Shown: positions 12,154 to 23,740 of the stretch, piece after piece
How the letters are laid out: every line of letters begins with the position of its first letter
Numbering within the stretch: position 1 is the stretch's first letter
From: Larix kaempferi
Taxonomy: Eukaryota > Streptophyta > Pinopsida > Pinales > Pinaceae
NCBI GenBank assembly: GCA_027924585.1
Contig: BSBM01000440.1
Span: forward strand, 14,539,501-14,603,500
Direction: 5' to 3'
Length of the DNA stretch: 64,000 nucleotides
The notes under the pieces: model-generated
Told to the model about the DNA's origin: nothing
Seen by the model: only the letters and a program-made list of their open reading frames with translations
Database searches by the model: none
Position numbers and translations under genes: made by a program

Positions 12154-12474
12154 ATATGGGAGAGAGGGGGAGAAACTAAGGTATTGGATGTTGGGATGTA
12201 AATCCTTATGGCTAGGATGTGATTGATAACATTGGCCTCATGAGTTTCTCCTCTTGAATGGTATTCCCTATTTTCTAAGCTCAAATGGAATTACTTGTGT
12301 CCAACACAGTATATGGGAGAGAGGGGGAGAAACCAAGGTATTGGATGTTGGGATGTAAATCCTTATGGCTAGGATGTGATTGATAACATTGGCCTCATTA
12401 CTGTGTTGGACACAAGTAATTCCATTTGAGCCTAGAAAATAGGGGATACCATTCAAGAGGAGAAACACATGAGG
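12154..12474. repeat. Compound direct-plus-inverted duplication (D-X-D-X')
   Basis: D1 12154-12241 (88 bp) is followed by X 12236-12311 (76 bp), a second D 12311-12398 (88 bp, near-identical to D1) and then X' 12399-12474, the reverse complement of X with about five mismatches. The segments are joined without spacer. X and X' could form a 76-bp stem around D2. Confidence 0.93.
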
Positions 12475-13754
12475 TTTTCCTAGTTGAAGGAAGTTCTTCC
12501 CATATGATGTGAGGGGGCCAAGCATATCCTCATAATTCCTAAAGAAACCTACCAAGTTTAGGTCAATCTCTTGAAGGAAAAGGACAATCGTGGATCTATC
12601 ATGCATGGCTATCTATGATTACATGTTAAGAGCATTGAAATCCCCTGTAAGAGTACCATCACTGGTCAAGGAATGGTGATAGATGTTTGAGTACAAGTTG
12701 AGGAATGGGTCCCCCATTTTACTCATCATGAATAACAAAACTTGAGGAAGCAAGGTGAAAATAGAAAATTGTGATGTACATGTCCTGAAAGAGATGATCA
12801 CAACCATGAACTCGCATCCGTATAAATTTGGTGTGCTCATCAGAAGTGACCATTCAAATGCTGCATTGAAGGGAATCTTGTTCTAGAATGGCCACCTTGA
12901 GTATCCTTCTTGCAAGATGAAACATGAAAATATCATGTATTATTAGGGAGGTCTTGTTTAGGGGTCCCATGGGTCTCAGTGACGAACAGATGATCATATG
13001 AAGCAAGTTCATAATAAACATTTTATTACAGTCCAACTACAAATGGAAAGAGATGATGACCTGATTGTACCACAAACAATGACATTTAGAGGAGTTAGGG
13101 TTGGAGCATCGAAGGGGGAGTGACGATTCCTTGCATGAGGATTATGATTGTTAACCCATTTCCCCTCCCTAGCTGCGAAGACATGTTCTCAGGATTGTTA
13201 GAATGCATCTATATGGGACTGGGTAATATTAACATCCAAGTAAAGCTTGTGTGGTAGAGAGAATAACTTTATTAACACCTAAGGCACTGCTCATTAATTT
13301 TTGCTTGAAATACTGTCTCGACCTCTGCAAGTGGGGAACCCTGCTTCTTCTCCTTTGTATCCTGAACCCATGGAGTCAATTCTTGAATGTTTTTAATTTC
13401 ACATAATAATATAGAGGGAGTTGAAGGGATTGGTTCTTTTGATACTTCATTTTCTTGATTCACTGTATAAGGCTATCGTTATTGAATTCAATTTCTGTAG
13501 TTCTGTTGGTAAGGTCATCAACAAATCCATGTAATTTTCTATTTTTAGACTCTAAACACTCTAAACGAGCCATATTACCTTTGTAATGGGTTTCCCAATT
13601 GGAGTTTGGCTGACAAGGGGAGGTTGTGCTTGACACAAGTGATAAACTCACTGTAAATTCATTTTGAGCCTTATACAATGGTGTTTGCAAATTACAATCT
13701 TATGCCCAATGCGTCCAAAGCTTCCTCCTGTTGCATTTACCATTTGGAATGTCA

Positions 13755-14065
13755 TTTGTGAGAACCTGTGAATATGCAAATTAGGTTTGGAGTGATGTTT
13801 GTGAGAAGAAAATAATGGTGGAACGAGGTCACAATGAGGTGGGTGGGGGGGCCAGAGAAGTTGATTACTATCTAGGGAAGACGATTTGGATAGGGAGTGG
13901 ATCAAGACAATGTGAACTTGCAGATTAGGTTTGGAGCGCCATTTGTGAGAAGAAATTAATGGTGGAACAAGGTCACAATGGGGTGGTGGGGAGCATGGGA
14001 TTTGGAGAGGATTTGAATACTATCTAGGGAAGACGAGTTGGATGGGGAATGGATCAGGGAGGTCA
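13755..14065. repeat. ~155-bp tandem duplication in the LINE
   Basis: About 13755-13910 and 13911-14065 share 'gattaggtttggag', 'tttgtgagaagaaa', 'ggtggaac(a/g)aggtcacaatg' and 'actatctagggaagacga'. Both copies are degenerate, with indels in the G-rich part. Confidence 0.8.
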
Positions 14066-14165
14066 TGGTTGATAAAGCACCCTCTGCACCTGTTAAACCT
14101 GGGTTACCTTCAGAGGTCTCATCATAATTAAACTTTACCCATTCTCTAAGAAAGGGGTCCATGGT

Positions 14166-15690
14166 TGGGTCACTTAGTATTAATATTCCAGAGATACTTC
14201 TTAGTTCCCATGGTCAGTGGGTTTACTTTCTTTCTATCTTAAGTTGTCAATTATAACTTTCATTTTCCATTTTTTGTCTCAAGCCAAAGTTTTAGTTTGT
14301 CAGTTGGTAGCAATCGCTTTATCTTGAGGCTCTGGTTGAGGAAGGCATTGTTTTTCTGTTGTCGTTACTGTGTGTATTTAAGGACCACAATCAAAATATA
14401 CTCCAAAACGTATTAGACCTGCAATATTTGAGACAACACATAAAGGGATCTAGAAAGACAAATAAAAAGACAAGGTTTTACTTTTTGTTTGCTCCTTGAG
14501 AGAAGTTACTGCATTTTCATATTTTCAACTGGTAGCAGCTGCTGCATTCCTTTGGGATCAGATGGAGGGAGGCATTATTTTTTCTTTTGTGTTTATTGTG
14601 TATATTTAAGAACCACAATCAAAGCAATATATAGTAAATACAACAAAAAATATTATACCTGCTATATTTCAGACAATACATAACGGAAGTAGGAGATGAA
14701 AAAAAGACATAATGTTTACTTTGGGTTTGATCATTGAGAGCAGATTCTAATCAACAAGCACTACCAAGTAAATTATTTCATTGCCTTCACTCTGCCTTCC
14801 TATGACGTGGATATGAAGCTAACCTCCAACTCTTTTGCAGCAATTCAATATCTTATGAAATGATTTCATATATATCTTTAGTTTTTATATGAAATCTTGG
14901 ATTCTCTGTGAAAGAAATGCAACTTTGACTATTGCATCCAAGCTCCATAGGACCATTTAACTTATCTACAATATCTCAAGTAGCCTTTTCAACCACTCTT
15001 AGCTCTTTTATTGTTTGTACAGCTGATACATTTTCTATTTTAGTTCTTGACAGAGGAATAGTTGAGTGGCTCTTGCTGCCATGCATTGATACTGATTGCT
15101 AACCTATTATCAAACAAAAGCATTATCCTATTCATTTATCCATCATAGAATCCCTAAGAGTTTTTGGATTTCTTCACTAAGCATTTTGATTGAAACTACT
15201 ACTATAATCAACTATTTTTATCTGATATTGATGTATTTGCTTCACACCTTGTGACAATAGAAGCTGGGAACCTAGCTAGCTCATTTACATCAAACATAAT
15301 ATCTAGTCTAGTGCAGACTATGGTAGATACGATGCTCCCTACCCAATTATTATATGGGACTTGCTTCTTGTTTTCATCTTATGCATTTGTCTTGGGGCAC
15401 ATCTCTTTTTAATGTTCAAGGGTTGCTTCCATGGGAGTATCCAATCGTTTTCCATTCCAAACTTCTTTGAAGCATTTTCGAATAATTTTTTATGGCTTAA
15501 ATGAATCATTCTTCCTGCTTCGTCATTCAATACTTGTATGCCAAAACATTAGGGAATTTCTCTACAATCCACCGTTTCAAATTCACAAGGAGGCTTAGCC
15601 TTATGATCCACCTTTTCAAATTCACTAGGCAAATTAGCCTTCATCTACTTTAGTAAAGCATGATTATTACTGAACAAGGTTGTTACCATC
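14166..15690. repeat. Degenerate ~220-bp tandem pair, otherwise unassigned
   Basis: About 14295-14510 and 14515-14750 are related ('ggtagca..gct', 'ggaccacaatcaaa'/'gaaccacaatcaaa', 'ttagacctgcaatattt'/'ttatacctgctatattt', 'gagacaacacata'/'cagacaatacata'). The rest, 14751-15690, shows no recognised content. Confidence 0.6.
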
Positions 15691-16235
15691 AAAATACAAG
15701 GTGGCAATGACCGCACATTTCTCTTGAAATCTAACATAAATAGTTGACTGGATTCTTTCTTCCTTATGCATATCATCCCAAATATCTCTCGCTATGGGAA
15801 TTTTAGGAACACTCAGGTAGTTGTAAATCATCAATTACTGTGACAGTATCATGTGGCACCATGTGAATCGGTCTTGCATCAGTTCACTTGTGTCTAAGTG
15901 AACTAAGCCATGAAGCCTTCTAGAGTGACTTGCTCCAACCTTGGAAAGAGCATCAGCTTAAGTATTGAGCTCTCTATGAATATGAAAGAAGGAAATATCA
16001 TTAAAAATGTCTGCATTGTAATCATTCATCTAATTAATAACAACCAATGAATCTCCAAAGACCTGGAGATTGGTTACTCTATTTGCTGCCAATTTCTTAA
16101 GAAGCTTCAAGGTTGTGAACTCAGCATAATTGTTCAAGCCTCCTCCAAGCCCTACCTTGGTGGTTAGATAATGTACTTTATTAACATAAATGGTGCCTCC
16201 TGCCCCACTTTCTCGGAATCTAGTTACTGCAGTCG
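15690..16235 (-). pseudogene. RNase H-domain remnant of a retroelement
   Basis: Minus-strand frames read NYAEFTTLKLL (about 16110-16142), then LQVFGDSLVVINQMN (about 16025-16070), then ADALSKVG (about 15930-15960, after an in-frame stop). These are the E, D and final D regions of the plant-type RNase H (RVT_3) found in LINEs and in Tat-like gypsy elements. The piece before it (about 16160-16235) reads ESGAGGTIYVNK-like. The catalytic first Asp is not seen. It may be the 3' end of a LINE lying next to the 11600-14165 remnant. Confidence 0.75.
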
Positions 16236-16929
16236 TGTTTCACCGACACCTTCCAATTGTGAGTGATCGAATACTATTTGTGAGATGTGTAAATAAATCG
16301 CTCCTTCCCTCATTCATTCATTTGTTCATTCGAGAGTCTAAGAGTTGAGAGAGTCTAGAGTTGAGCTCTAGTGTATGCTCTTCTATTGCACTGCCTTAAT
16401 AAGATGCAAAATCAAAATCTCGATTCGTCTTGGCAAAAGATTTGCCAAGTGGAACCAATCCAAGAAATGAGGGCTGGATCTGAATGGTGTGACCCACACA
16501 AGCTCCAAGAAGAAGGCACTAGGTTACATATAGGTGAAAGAATGAGTCAACAAGATAATAAGTCCATGAAATATGCCTTCCAAGGAAAGGCTCTACCCTA
16601 AGTCCATAAATGATGGAAAGTCTCTTAAACTACCACTATCCATTCCAATATGAATCTTGAAATCAATGGCTCTTATATAAGAGATATTGCAATTTTACAG
16701 GTAGTTTCTACATTGAAATTTCTAAATATATTTGATTGCATGGGCATGTTTCTCACTCATTGGGCGAATTACTGTCTTGTTTGGGTGTTTTTTCCATTAC
16801 TTGGGGCATTTTTGCATTGTATAAGTTGTTCTGTGATTACTTGAGATTTTTTCATACATCAGTGGGTTGTTATCTTTTTGCCTCGGCAATTTTAACCATA
16901 ACTGGGAAAATTTTCTTTTGCTAGAGATG
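16236..16929. other. No feature recognised
   Basis: There is a 'cattcattcatttgttcattcg' tract and a run of 'gagagtctaagagttgagagagtctagag' (about 16310-16365), both short low-order repeats. A 76-codon open frame (16371-16601) has no recognised similarity and is probably chance. Confidence 0.35.
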
Positions 16930-17345
16930 AGTTGATTGGTTGTTGGGGGGGATTGAAGTGACTAAGGTGCCTTTATCATCATTGGACGAATTTTGAAGTG
17001 CCTGGGGCAAGTATTGAAGTGTCTGGGGAAAATATTGAAGTGCCCGAGGCGTTTTTATTATCATTGGGAGAATTTTGAAGTGCCTGGAGCAAATATTGAA
17101 GTGCCTGGGGAGTTTTTATCATCATTGGGATAATTGTGAAGTACCTACAGCAAGTATTGAAGTGCCTGGGGCGAATTTTGAAGTGGCTCGAGCAGATATT
17201 GAAGTGCCTGGGGCATTTTTATCATCTTTGGGAGAATTTTAAAGTGCCGGAGAAAATATTGAAGTGCCTAGGGCATTTTTATCATCGTTGAGAGAATTTT
17301 GAAGTGCTTAAGGCAAGTATTGAAGTGCCTAGGGTGTTTTTGTCT
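16930..17345. repeat. Two-tier minisatellite (unit core ttgaagtgcctgggg)
   Basis: A ~20-22-bp unit (tattgaagtgcctggggcaaa) repeats about a dozen times. Superimposed on it is a longer spacer 'gtttttatcatcattgggagaatt' occurring about five times, giving a higher-order period of about 60-100 bp. The units are degenerate. It lies in otherwise anonymous sequence. Confidence 0.9.
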
Positions 17346-20300
17346 TAAATGGGTGAATACTGAATTTAGAAGTGCTAGGGGTTGTTATTTATCAATATAT
17401 ATGGATGCTTTAATAATGCTGGGGCATTTGAAAACAATGATGGTTGAATTTATCACTTACTGGGGCCAATTTGTGTGGCTTGAGGCGTTTTTGTGATTGC
17501 TTGGATGATTATATCATTGTTGGGTGTTTTTCTCCCTTGCCTTAGTGATTTTAATCACCACTAGGTTCCTTTCAGGCCATTTATTTGTTCTAAAATACAC
17601 ATACAACCAGCATTATAAGTGGAAAGATTCAAAAACATTACATGGCCAATTGCGATTGCAAATTTTCCTACTACATGGGTGATCCCTTCTCGTTGTATTT
17701 CTCGTGGACATTGGGTGAGTGTGTTTTGTTGAGAGTGCCTTGCTGAGGAAAGGCGTGTGGGCATAAATATTGGGAGGAATGCCATTCTAGGAGTGGAAGG
17801 TCCTTAATACAATTGGGGGAAGGAATAAGCAAAGAGAACAAGAGTATTATACATGCCCAGTCAAGATTCAAAACCCATATGTGTGAAAGGATAAGAGTGT
17901 GGGATTGTCTACTTAATTGGTTGTTCACAGGAAATTAGAGATTGAACAAAAAGCCAAATTTCAAGTAGGAAAATAAGGAACCTTTCTCTCCATTGATTTA
18001 TGATTAAAGGGGGCCCACTTAGTGTAGCTACAAATCACTCCTCATGCAACTACATAATCGCATTCATTTTTTTATTAGAGTTGGTTTGTTGGTATTTTGG
18101 CTTAACCCCATCATTTTCAAGTTAAGATCATTGGATCTTAGATTCATATTTGAGGATTACAAATGTTTAATCAATGAATGAGTTATTCGCATCAAAGGTA
18201 GAGAACAAAGACTAAGAATTTTTTTTTTTTCACAAGTATTTGTGTTGATAAGTTGAGTGGGATATAAGTCCCTCAATTACAGATCAATGCTATTCAATTT
18301 GATCCATGGTTTCTAGACTGGAAAGAGGCAACCGTCTTAGATCTAGGGATTGGAAATGAGAACAAAATTGTTATATATTTTGAAAGTGTGTGTTGGACAA
18401 ATGTGGACTTTTTAGGAGTGGTTGCTTTTACTTCTTATGGTCATAGCTACTTTTTGAATCTACACAAAGCAACTAGTCACCTGAACCCCAGAAGGGCAGG
18501 ATAATCAAACTATGCCAGAGGCACCCACATAGTAGGTTACTCTAGAGTTACAAACCACCCTAGTTGATAAGATTTCCCCCGAATTGTGAAATGTACCTCT
18601 AGAGTAGAGTAGCAGAGCCAACCCTCTATATTTTAAAAGGGTGAACACTTCTGGGATTTTATTTTATTATGCAGAAGCCTTTATAAGTTGTCAGTGCATA
18701 GAGGTTGGTCCCCTATGTATCTCCCTCTCATGAGTCAAAGGGAAAAGAGGGGACATTATAAAGTCTCTTGAACTACATTTTTTTCTAAACCCCGGGTTCC
18801 ATATTTTCAGGTGTTGGAAAAGGTGTATATTGATTCATAGAGTGCTCACAAAAAGAATACTTAATGTTAAGAGAATGACTAAATAAGCCATTGATATCTG
18901 AAGTTTCTCTATCAGATAAATGGGACCCCATATTTGGTAATGACTGTGGAAATTGAGCAAGAACTCCTTCTTCCCTCTATTTTTGGTTCGGGAACATGAA
19001 TGACGATAAATTTATCAATTCCATAAATGGAATTACCATCATGTACATGTTGCAATCTAGGGTCATACGTAATGTTTGATAAAGATCCAGTAATGTTTTT
19101 CTCACTTCCAACCAGGTCTTACTCTTTCTCCTCTTCGTATAGATGAGGATATAAATTACAATGTTTATTGTCTTCCCCTGAAGGAAAGGACAACTCAGAA
19201 AGGGATAGGAAACTCAATCGACAAATATTATGGATTAAAACTTGATAATTATTGAGCAATTGACGACTGATTTGCAAACTGTTAATCCTCAAAAAATTAT
19301 CCCACCTTCTCCTCTATGTCCCCATTTCTCAAAATTAGCAAATTTCATATAAATATTCTTAAATATCAGTATGGATTAGTAATTTTTGAGTGCATCCCTA
19401 ACTCGAAGAGAGATTGCAAAGGAAATAGACAATTTACTAGCATTGCTCCTTAAATAACAATTTAGGGACATCATGAGAAGGATGCCATAAATTCCAATGA
19501 TTGTTACATCCAGAAATACATGAATGTAATGACAACACCTATTTCTTCATTAAGTGTGTAAATAGTGGCGATAGGTGTGAACCTCAACTAAAGATTGTAA
19601 GCGATCAAGATTCTTGTAAATAATCTAGAGAGAGAATGAAATATGTAGGTCAGGTTGTAAGGGGGTCCACTGAATATGAAATAGACAACCATGATATGGA
19701 ACCACATGGTAGATCATGGCACAGGGATAACTCATTTCAGTGACAATTTGGGGAAGATTATTGATAATAATACTCCAAAGAGCTTACTCATTCCATGATG
19801 CAATTGGAATTGCTTAATCTTCAGTTTGATGTAATATAGTGGTCACATGTTCATGTTTAACAAATATTGTAAACATGCTGCTATATATTTGACTTTGCGA
19901 TATTAAGAGTGGCAGAAAATTGTAGTATACAAAGTGGGTAAGGAAGTACACTTTTTTTTTGGCCACCAAAGAGATTGCATTTAGTTACTTGCTTGGTGAA
20001 ACAATCATCAATAGCTACATGTTTTCTTCTAGGTTTTGATGTTAGCCTGTTGATTAGAAGGTTACTTAAATTCATACATGGAAAAGAGAAGTAAAGTTGA
20101 AATTAAGTTGTAATTATGGCTCCATGATCCTACCTTAGCTAATATAAATAGTATTATTATAATTATAATTTTATAATGTAAAGGATTTATCTTGGAAATA
20201 GGTTATGTTTGGCTCAAATTCCTTTTGGTCCAATACTTTGCTAATTTGAATGTGCCTACATCCCTTGGTACTAATCTATGAAACCATTGATATAAAAAGA

Positions 20301-21870
20301 ATATGTTACTACACTTCCCTATTGAGTTCACAATGTTCATGTTATTCCTCCATGGATAAAAGGTTTATAATATCTTCATATCATGCATGCGATGCTAACA
20401 TATTACTACGAATTGCAATAGTTGTGAATTGTTGTAAAAATGAACCTCACAGAAAAACCACCTTATATATGAGTAACATAACATATATTTAGGTTAATTT
20501 GTTGATATTAAAATAGAATTACTTAAATTGGTAGGATACTCAAATATACAATTAGATTATGTCATGACTCTTATGTATATCTTCTTTTTGTTTTAAATAG
20601 TTGTTTCTACATGTGTATGTAATGGACACCCTAGTGTTTGGTTCAAAAACATATTTACATTGTTTATTAGGGTTGATGTTGGATTTTATTTTTTTATTTA
20701 TCTCTGTGTGATTGCATGGTCTTCCTTTCTTCTTTTAAGGTACTCAATCAAGATCTTTTTTACAATACTTTTTTGTATTTTCCATATAATTTGAAGTTAT
20801 TAGGAAAATATCTCTTGGGATTGAATGGTAGAAGAAAATCATTATCTTTGTATGACTATTAGTTTGTAGAGCACATTTATGTACTTTACCGATAGACTTA
20901 AATCATGTTTTGTGTGATCATCCCCATTTCCTTACCCTCAACCTTTTATTATCTTATTGTTGATATCAATTTTCCTTTATTCCTCAAACAATATTTGATC
21001 ACCTTAAAACTATACAACATTATGAAAAATGGATCAAAACTCAAAGTAAAGTTTAAAAAAAGTATCCAATGGTTTTAAATCGTTAATTATCTATAATCAT
21101 TTTATGAAAAGGAAAATTTGTATTCTCTATTTTTATTCCTTAATGGTTGAGTTCAATCATTCTTATCATATGTTGGAGAATTAGAAGATTGGGTAGACAG
21201 GATAGCTACTATTCCAAGAGAGACAATGTTTTCTAAAGACATCAATACATAACTTAATCACCATTGGGCATAGTTCAACAAAAGAAGTGAGAAACCAACA
21301 CATTTCCACATACACACATGCACACATTGCAATACCTTAAATTTTTAGATTGACCCATAGGTCCATCTTATATAGAACCAAGATGTAATAGCATCCCTTT
21401 AAGTGAGGAAGATGAGTTCCAAATAGATTGATTAACATGCATAACAAACTCCCTCATTTATACCTTTTTTTCCCACCATTTTATTGTTTTATTATGATTT
21501 CCCAACTATTTGAATGCTTAGTCAATGCTTTAGTTAGTCTCCTAGTTGACTCCTCAATCAAACTCATAGTTCACCACCTGATTAACTCTTCTAGTCGAAT
21601 TCCAATGGTTCATTGATTGTCTCTAGAAGATATGGAAGTTTTATGAACCTACAAATAATTTTGTTCCAACACCCTCCCATCAACACAAAACTCTAGAGAT
21701 TTAGGAGGTGAACTTACATCTACACCCCACCCCCCTTTCCCCCCATAATTACAACTTCCTGAAGCCCAATCATAACACAAATTTTAATAAACATAAATTC
21801 AAAGAGAGGCTTCATATAGATCTCACAAGCTTGTTCATTTGTCTTGTGATAAACAATATTTACAACATTG
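17346..21870. other. Anonymous AT-rich region, no gene recognised
   Basis: No family could be assigned. The only coding-like signal is on the minus strand at about 18965-19290. There a frame of roughly 100 codons has one stop (TAA, about 19108-19110) and includes YPHLYEEEKE and YDPRLQHVHDG. I cannot name it. Copia-like sequence starts at the right end. Confidence 0.4.
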
Positions 21871-22480
21871 TATTATATTATTTGTTTCAAGTAGTGAGCA
21901 TGAAGAATCACATGATTCATTTTATTGTGTGCAACAATTTTTTTTGAAACACATATCACACTTTGATTATCACAATACACCATAGGAAATGTGTTCATAG
22001 GGAATCCAAGTTCACCCATGAGATGTTGAATCCATACAGATTTTGTGCTAGCATGCACTACACCACAATACTCTACTTTTGTGGTCAATAAAGAAAGCAC
22101 CTTCTATATTTTACAAGACTAGACAATGGGTTGGGAGCCAAGTCAATGAAATAACCAAATGTCATCTTATTGTTATCTCCATATTTTTCTCAATCTAAAT
22201 TGTTATAACTAACTAGTTGGTTCGATTTCTCATATAATATCAATACTTTATAACAAGTTGTAATTTCCTTTATATATAATGAACAATTCTCTTTCTAGCT
22301 TCAAGGTGACTTTCTTGTAGATCCTGCATAAATTGAGAAACCACATTGAATAACAAAGGAAGTATTAGTTCGACTATGAATTCAATATATAAGACTACTA
22401 ACAAGTTGTCGATAGAGTGTATCATTGGATTTTGAAGAAGCACTCTCCCTAATTAGCTTCACTCTTAACTGATAAGGCGT
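21870..22480 (-). pseudogene. Ty1/Copia pol remnant (RT end and RNase H)
   Basis: The minus-strand frame 21873-22100 contains VEYCGVVHASTKSVWIQHLMGELGFP-type sequence and VYCDNQSVICVSKK, the hallmark region of Copia RNase H (AEY...W...LLGELG...YCDNQSAI). Upstream on the minus strand (about 22380-22440) is a broken piece matching the RT end 'LYRQLVGSLIY'. Stops and frameshifts are abundant and the rest of the element is missing. Confidence 0.88.
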
Positions 22481-22769
22481 AGCACACAATTTACAAAGGC
22501 ACTACCTCCTATAATTTACAAAACAATCAATCCCTTAGATCGATGCTAGCAAGTAAACTACTTATCTAGCTAAAAGAAAATGACAGGAAGGGTGAGCTGG
22601 GTGAAATTGTGTTTATAAGGTATTAATTATAGTGATTCATGCAAACTAGAGGTTATAGGAATATTAGAATATGTCTCTATTATATAGTATTTATTGAGTA
22701 GCATTTCCATTTCAGTAACGCATAAGCACTACCAGAGAGGCACAAAGTATATAATTGAATGAATATTCT

Positions 22770-22990
22770 CCAAGATTTTAGAATTTTTTGAAAGATTCAC
22801 CAAGACATTACAAGGTTTTATAATTTAATGAAATATTTGCCAAGATTTTTTAATTTTATGAAAGATTTGCCAATATTTTACAAGGTTTTATAATTCAACG
22901 AAAGATTCGCCAAGATTTTATAATATTATGAAAGATTCGCCAAATTTTACAGGATTACATAAATTTATGGAAAAAATCGCCAAAAAATTA
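22770..22990. repeat. AT-rich ~55-bp tandem repeats
   Basis: The unit 'gaaagattcgccaagattttacaaggttttataatttaat' recurs about four times with substitutions. It has no coding content. Confidence 0.8.
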
Positions 22991-23109
22991 TATATACATA
23001 TTATATTATTGATAAAATAGCCCTCAACATTTCCAATGTATCATGGGGATTCGCCCAATTATTATACATATAATTTTAGGGGGAGTTCTTAAAATCATCC
23101 CTGATTGTA

Positions 23110-23740
23110 TTTGGGATTACTTTTCTGTAGTGAAGCTATATGCTATGTCCGCCGGAGTTGTTTTGGAGAATCTGAGTCATTGATCTCCAAGCTATGTGTG
23201 GATCCTTTGTAATTCATGAAGAAATCTGTAAGTCTTACTTGAAGTGCTTATTTGGATGAGAGTCATAAAAAAAGACAAACACTTCTATGGCTTTTCCCAG
23301 ATGGGTTTCCACGTTAAACCTAGTGTTTTATGTGTTGTGATAAGTGATGTGATGTGATTTTAAATGTGTTTCTTTCATCTGTTGAATATTTAAGTGAATG
23401 CATGATTAATAAAGTTGTGTGTATACAAACATAATCTAAGTACACCAATCTAGCGAAGTTATGGGTTGTGTCGAAGTTATGAATGTGTCAAATCTCTAAT
23501 TCTGTCGATGTTATGAAGTAGAATATGTTAATGAATTTCTTTCATGTTGAGTCACTCCCCTTTTGCGATGTAGAAGCCTGGTTCCTAAAATCCCCATAGG
23601 TACTTCGAGTGAGACTTCATTTGCTTTGCAGGTGTTTCCAAAAGGGATTCACTCCCTTTTGGGAAGGTATCTATGGTTAGGGTGTTTGTTGGTGAAATGT
23701 TAAGTGTTGAACCCTAGTTGAAATAGAAGTTCACCAACAC
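23110..23740 (+). mobile_element. LTR-like AT-rich block (arm 2 copy)
   Basis: Contains 'cttttcccagatgggtttcc' followed by 'acgttaaacctagtgtttta' (about 23292-23332), an arrangement common near the ends of plant LTRs. It finishes with 'gttcaccaaca' at the boundary with the gypsy remnant. It may be a solo LTR into or beside which the gypsy piece was placed. No primer site or coding domain is present. Confidence 0.5.

Larger units (their letters stand above)
11600..14165 (-). pseudogene. Degenerate LINE retrotransposon
   Basis: Read from 14165 downward: a short frame that may be the start of ORF1 (13956-14162), then a CCHC-like zinc knuckle (about 13690-13735, spacing C-x2-R-x4-H-x4-C, second Cys lost and one stop inside). 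A GDFNAL motif typical of the APE endonuclease core follows (about 12622-12645). Reverse-transcriptase finger-like sequence follows at about 11840-12040. It includes a frame compatible with the LINE stretch preceding the GVKQGCPLSP region, but heavily decayed. No intact frame exceeds about 110 codons. The order of pieces fits an L1-type plant LINE. The endonuclease part is disrupted by the local rearrangement at 12154-12474. The subfamily cannot be named. Confidence 0.55.

Noticed and set aside
18965-19290. Plastid gene fragment
   Set aside because: The residues felt plastid-like at first, but I could not match them to matK, rpoC2, ycf1 or accD with confidence, so it is left unassigned.
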